From NCBI GenBank assembly GCA_964439935.1, contig CAYTPW010000002.1, forward strand, positions 124,001-188,000: 64,000 nucleotides of DNA. Reading direction: 5' to 3'. This stretch comes from JABMQW01 sp964439935. GTDB taxonomy: Bacteria > Fidelibacterota > Marinisomatia > Marinisomatales > TCS56. Under the pieces are notes generated by a model. The model saw only the letters and a program-made list of their open reading frames with translations, was not told the DNA's origin and did no database searches. Shown here piece after piece: positions 61,614 through 64,000 of the stretch. A program made the translations under genes and the position numbers. Numbering within the stretch: the first letter of the stretch is position 1; every line of letters starts with the position of its first letter.

Positions 61614-62786
61614 ATGACTACATTATTTGCCTTTGTTATTGTTATAACCGTCCTGGTATTTGTTCATGAACTGGGTCATTACCTGGCGGCGCGATCGGTT
61701 GGTGTCCGGGTGGAACGATTTTCGATTCTATTACCACCCCGGTTGCTATCATTCACTTCAGTAGCCGATGGCTGGGAATTTCGGTTTTTCTTTATCGGTC
61801 GCGATGAAACCAGGAAACTGGTCTGGAAACCGGTCTATACCCGCTTTATCAATAAACCGGGTCGTCGTGGCAGCCTGACCGAATATACCCTGGCACTGAT
61901 ACCTTTCGGTGGCTATGTAAAGCTGTCCGGAATGATCGACGAAAGCCTGGATTCGACTGTCGAACACGCCCCTTATGAATTATTGACCAAGCCGCGCTGG
62001 GCGCAGGCCTGGGTAATGAGCGCCGGTGTGATTATGAATATTGTGCTGGCATTCATTTTATTCTCCTGGATTGTAGGAATCACCGGCATACCGGCGATCA
62101 GCGACGAACCGGTAATTGCCGGTATATTAGAAGATATGCCGGCCGAACAACTTGGTCTGCAGCCCGGTGATCGAATTCTGGCCATTGATGGCGTTCAGGT
62201 GGTAACCTGGACTGAAATGACTTATCTAATTCGACCCCGGCCGGGGGATGCTGTCAGTTTGCGTTGGGAGCGCAGCGGTGTCATTCATGAAGAAAATGTG
62301 ACCATCGGTATCGATCCCTCGCCCTTGAGCGCCGATTCGACCGGCATGCTGGGAATCGCACCGGAATGGGAATATACCCCGGTTAATTTTATCGGAGCCT
62401 TACGGGCTGGAGCGATATCTACCGTTAATGGATTTGGGCTGATCTATTTGTCCTTGAAAATGATCGCGGATGGAACTGCTTCGGTCAAAGATATTGGCGG
62501 TCCGATTGCGATTGCGCAAATTGCCGGCGATGCAGCTGAGATGGGCTGGATTTACCTGGTACAATTCATTGCCCTGATCAGTGTGAATCTGGCTTTTATC
62601 AATATACTGCCGGTGCCCGGCCTGGATGGGGGGCATATTCTGGTGATTATCATCGAAGCACTGCGACGCAAGCCGTTGACCATCAAGACCCGGATGATAA
62701 TTCAACAGATTGGTATGGCGATCCTGATGGTCCTGATCCTGGTCATCATGTATAATGATATCTGGAAATTGATATTTACCAGATAA
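61614..62786 (+). CDS. rseP: RIP metalloprotease RseP (site-2 protease)
   Basis: 390 residues. The zinc site is HELGH (18-22) in FVHELGHYLAARSVGV, and the second motif is NILPVPGLDGGHIL (about 329-342). Four membrane helices occur, with a PDZ domain between (about 175-245, GLQPGDRILAIDGVQVV). It cleaves membrane-bound anti-sigma factors in the envelope stress response; a cognate target is not in the window. The operon order dxr-rseP next to lipid A and bam genes is common. A short terminator follows its stop and overlaps the next convergent gene. Confidence 0.95.
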   Translation: MTTLFAFVIVITVLVFVHELGHYLAARSVGVRVERFSILLPPRLLSFTSVADGWEFRFFFIGRDETRKLVWKPVYTRFINKPGRRGSLTEYTLALIPFGGYVKLSGMIDESLDSTVEHAPYELLTKPRWAQAWVMSAGVIMNIVLAFILFSWIVGITGIPAISDEPVIAGILEDMPAEQLGLQPGDRILAIDGVQVVTWTEMTYLIRPRPGDAVSLRWERSGVIHEENVTIGIDPSPLSADSTGMLGIAPEWEYTPVNFIGALRAGAISTVNGFGLIYLSLKMIADGTASVKDIGGPIAIAQIAGDAAEMGWIYLVQFIALISVNLAFINILPVPGLDGGHILVIIIEALRRKPLTIKTRMIIQQIGMAILMVLILVIMYNDIWKLIFTR

Positions 62787-62805
62787 ATCCGGTTGTCAGG
62801 CGGAT

Positions 62806-62828
62806 TGACCGAGCACGGTCAGTTTTTC
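62806..62828 (+). terminator. Terminator after rseP
   Basis: Stem TGACCG (62806-62811) and CGGTCA (62816-62821), loop AGCA, followed by GTTTTTC. It sits 20 bases after the rseP stop. The T tract reaches into the last codons of the convergent gene on the minus strand. Confidence 0.75.
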
Positions 62829-63556
62829 TGCCGTTTACGTTTTAGCAGGTCCCCGATCCCAAAGGGGGCGTAATAAATATAGAATGATATTATCGCCACA
62901 ACTTCCAAAGTAAGAATATACCAGGGCCAGGGACCCATGAAATCGATCAATGAGCCATTGACCGGCTTATGACAGATAAAGAGATAGTTACCTCCGGTCA
63001 ACCAGTTGAATCCGGCAATGAACACCATATAGATATTGGTAACGGCAAAGACTTTCCAGATTGAGCGCTGGGTGGGCCGGTAGCCCGTCACAAAGGTCAT
63101 GTACAGGCAGGCCAACACAATCAATCCATGGGACACGAAAAACTGGAAAAAGCGAAAATGGGGGAAACTGTAAATTCCGATATCGGGGGTCAATAATGCC
63201 TGAATCGCCCCGCCCAGGCCCCAGAAATAATTCAACTCGTACAGTTTATAATTATTATTGATCAACATCACCGCCGATAATATGATGGCCAGGCCGCACA
63301 GGTGCAGCGGCAACGAAGTTGCTACCGACCAGGTCCCGTTAGACAGGTGCCAGATATTCAGTGATAACTCTTGAGCAATCAGCAGAAAGGCAATCGTGTA
63401 GCGGGTATAATTATTTAAGCTGGTTTTGGTGAATTGATTTCGAAATAAATATAATAGCAGATAGATGGCGAACAGGACCACCAAAGCAATTAGATGTGAT
63501 GTTGAGAAAAAAACGAATTGCCCCCCGGCATATTCCGAGCCGAAATATTTACCCAT
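62819..63556 (-). CDS. TIGR02206-like (YwaF) integral membrane protein
   Basis: 245 residues with about six membrane helices. The pattern FFSTSHLIALVVLFAIYLLL (17-36), SLPLHLCGLAIILSAVMLI (split, about 79-97), YFWGLGGAIQALLTPDIG (about 108-125) and GNYLFICHKPVNGSLIDFMG (about 183-202) matches the TIGR02206 family of membrane proteins related to YwaF, whose function is not established. The conserved LHLCGL and WGLGG-x-x-QALLTP stretches are the family marks. It is convergent with rseP. A DUF3108 gene starts upstream on the same strand, separated by about 83 bases from the end of that gene. Confidence 0.85.
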   Translation of the reverse strand: MGKYFGSEYAGGQFVFFSTSHLIALVVLFAIYLLLYLFRNQFTKTSLNNYTRYTIAFLLIAQELSLNIWHLSNGTWSVATSLPLHLCGLAIILSAVMLINNNYKLYELNYFWGLGGAIQALLTPDIGIYSFPHFRFFQFFVSHGLIVLACLYMTFVTGYRPTQRSIWKVFAVTNIYMVFIAGFNWLTGGNYLFICHKPVNGSLIDFMGPWPWYILTLEVVAIISFYIYYAPFGIGDLLKRKRQKN

Positions 63557-63639
63557 GCCAAAATCTCCCTTGAGCCCAGTTTTTTAGTTGGTGAATCCCG
63601 GGAAGATAAAACAGAATCGACGAAAAACGCTATTACAGA

Positions 63640-64000
63640 TTAGAGGATTGTAGAATTTGCTTCTTTCAGCTTCAGGATCAGTGAGCCATATTTTAATTTT
63701 ATATTAATCTTTACCGGCAAGCGCCGTTTGTCATCGCTGAGCCAAACTTCAATATCACCCTGATTTTTGAACAATGCGCGCTGAGACCGGAACGGTTTCA
63801 CCACCAGGCAGGAATATTTACCGGCCGGTACGTTGACCTGCTGTTTCTCGATCACCGTGAGTTGAAAGTCGGTTTGTTTATTATTATCGAAGGTTACCAG
63901 TTGCAGGGTATTGCCGATTTTTAAGGGCTGGGACCGGAGATAATAAAATAGTGAGTAGGGATCACGAACTGGTTTGGTAATAGCTACCGTATCTTTACCG
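63640..64000 (-). CDS. DUF3108 protein (N-terminus beyond the window)
   Basis: The frame is open from the right window edge to the stop at 63640, about 119 residues, so the gene is truncated at its 5' end; an internal GTG at 63855 is not the start. The visible sequence has DPYSLFYYLRSQPLKIGNTL (family motif), then VPAGKYSCLVVKPF and IEVWLSDDKRRLPVKINIKL, ending in a short strand, which is the standard C-terminal half of DUF3108. Such proteins are secreted or periplasmic beta-barrel-like proteins with unknown function, often near lipid or polysaccharide genes. A second, weaker DUF3108-like gene lies at 10931-11662. Confidence 0.85.
   Translation of the reverse strand, partial: GKDTVAITKPVRDPYSLFYYLRSQPLKIGNTLQLVTFDNNKQTDFQLTVIEKQQVNVPAGKYSCLVVKPFRSQRALFKNQGDIEVWLSDDKRRLPVKINIKLKYGSLILKLKEANSTIL

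Noticed and set aside
1..64000. tRNA, rRNA, insertion sequences and prophage
   Set aside because: Gaps are all shorter than 300 bases and contain no tRNA-like cloverleaf, transposase or phage gene that I can see.

Overview
The window looks like a chromosomal segment of a Gram-negative, diderm bacterium of the FCB superphylum. Three things point there: several secreted proteins end in a Por-type (T9SS) sorting domain with the PNPFNP motif and one PorV/PorQ-like barrel is present; lpxC is fused to fabZ, as is common in that superphylum; and a complete run of outer-membrane and lipid A genes is present (bamA, skp, lpxD, lpxC-fabZ, lpxA). Surface proteins with this style of C-terminus are abundant in Marinimicrobia (SAR406), Calditrichaeota and Ignavibacteria, so a Marinimicrobia-like lineage is my best guess; no rRNA or other taxonomic marker is available to settle it. 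I see no rRNA, tRNA, CRISPR array, insertion sequence or prophage. No gap between genes exceeds 300 bases; the longest, about 278 bases upstream of proS, holds nothing I can name.

Layout. 1-6.1 kb: a truncated large surface protein, a PorV/PorQ-like barrel and a second sorted surface protein. 6.2-10.9 kb: a parvulin-type lipoprotein, a degenerate AroQ-like protein, and an ABC transporter translationally coupled to a LolA-like periplasmic protein. 10.9-17.5 kb (minus strand): DUF3108-like protein, Wzi-like barrel, MurG-like glycosyltransferase, MgtE, CPBP protease, rRNA/tRNA methyltransferase. 17.8-21.7 kb: proS, recO, a DUF4105-like putative cysteine hydrolase and a rhomboid protease. 21.7-24.1 kb (minus): secreted endonuclease I and a lamin-tail protein, both with sorting domains. 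24.3-26.4 kb: motA, motB and a small secreted protein. 26.5-28.2 kb (minus): ftsB-like gene and enolase. 28.3-35.2 kb: a surface-glycan cluster (FemAB-like transferase, Wzx-type flippase, four glycosyltransferases). 35.3-39.4 kb: two outer-membrane barrel candidates and an amidase. 39.5-48.4 kb: folC, rho, a Cas6b-like RAMP protein, an aminotransferase, rpmE, a DUF1385 gene, prfA, prmC and a UbiA-type prenyltransferase. 48.5-52.5 kb: MFS transporter, ferredoxin, Mrp, a MIP18/SufT-like protein and an unknown membrane protein. 52.7-62.8 kb: the envelope-biogenesis operon uppS-bamA-skp-lpxD-lpxC/fabZ-lpxA-hypothetical-dxr-rseP. 62.8-64 kb (minus): a TIGR02206-like membrane protein and a truncated DUF3108 protein.

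Much of the window serves the cell envelope: undecaprenyl phosphate synthesis (uppS, dxr), lipid A (lpxD, lpxC-fabZ, lpxA), barrel assembly (bamA, skp), envelope stress proteolysis (rseP), glycan export and glycosyl transfer, and sorted surface proteins. The most unusual item is the product of 42163-43173. It has the two RAMP halves of a Cas6b-type CRISPR RNA endonuclease but no nearby CRISPR locus, almost no histidines, and a long basic, proline-rich tail, and it lies directly behind the transcription terminator gene rho. Other points worth a look are a cysteine-free Mrp with an insert in place of the CxxC motif, a 3-dehydroquinase homologue that has lost its catalytic residues, and an lpxA whose expected ATG reads ATC.
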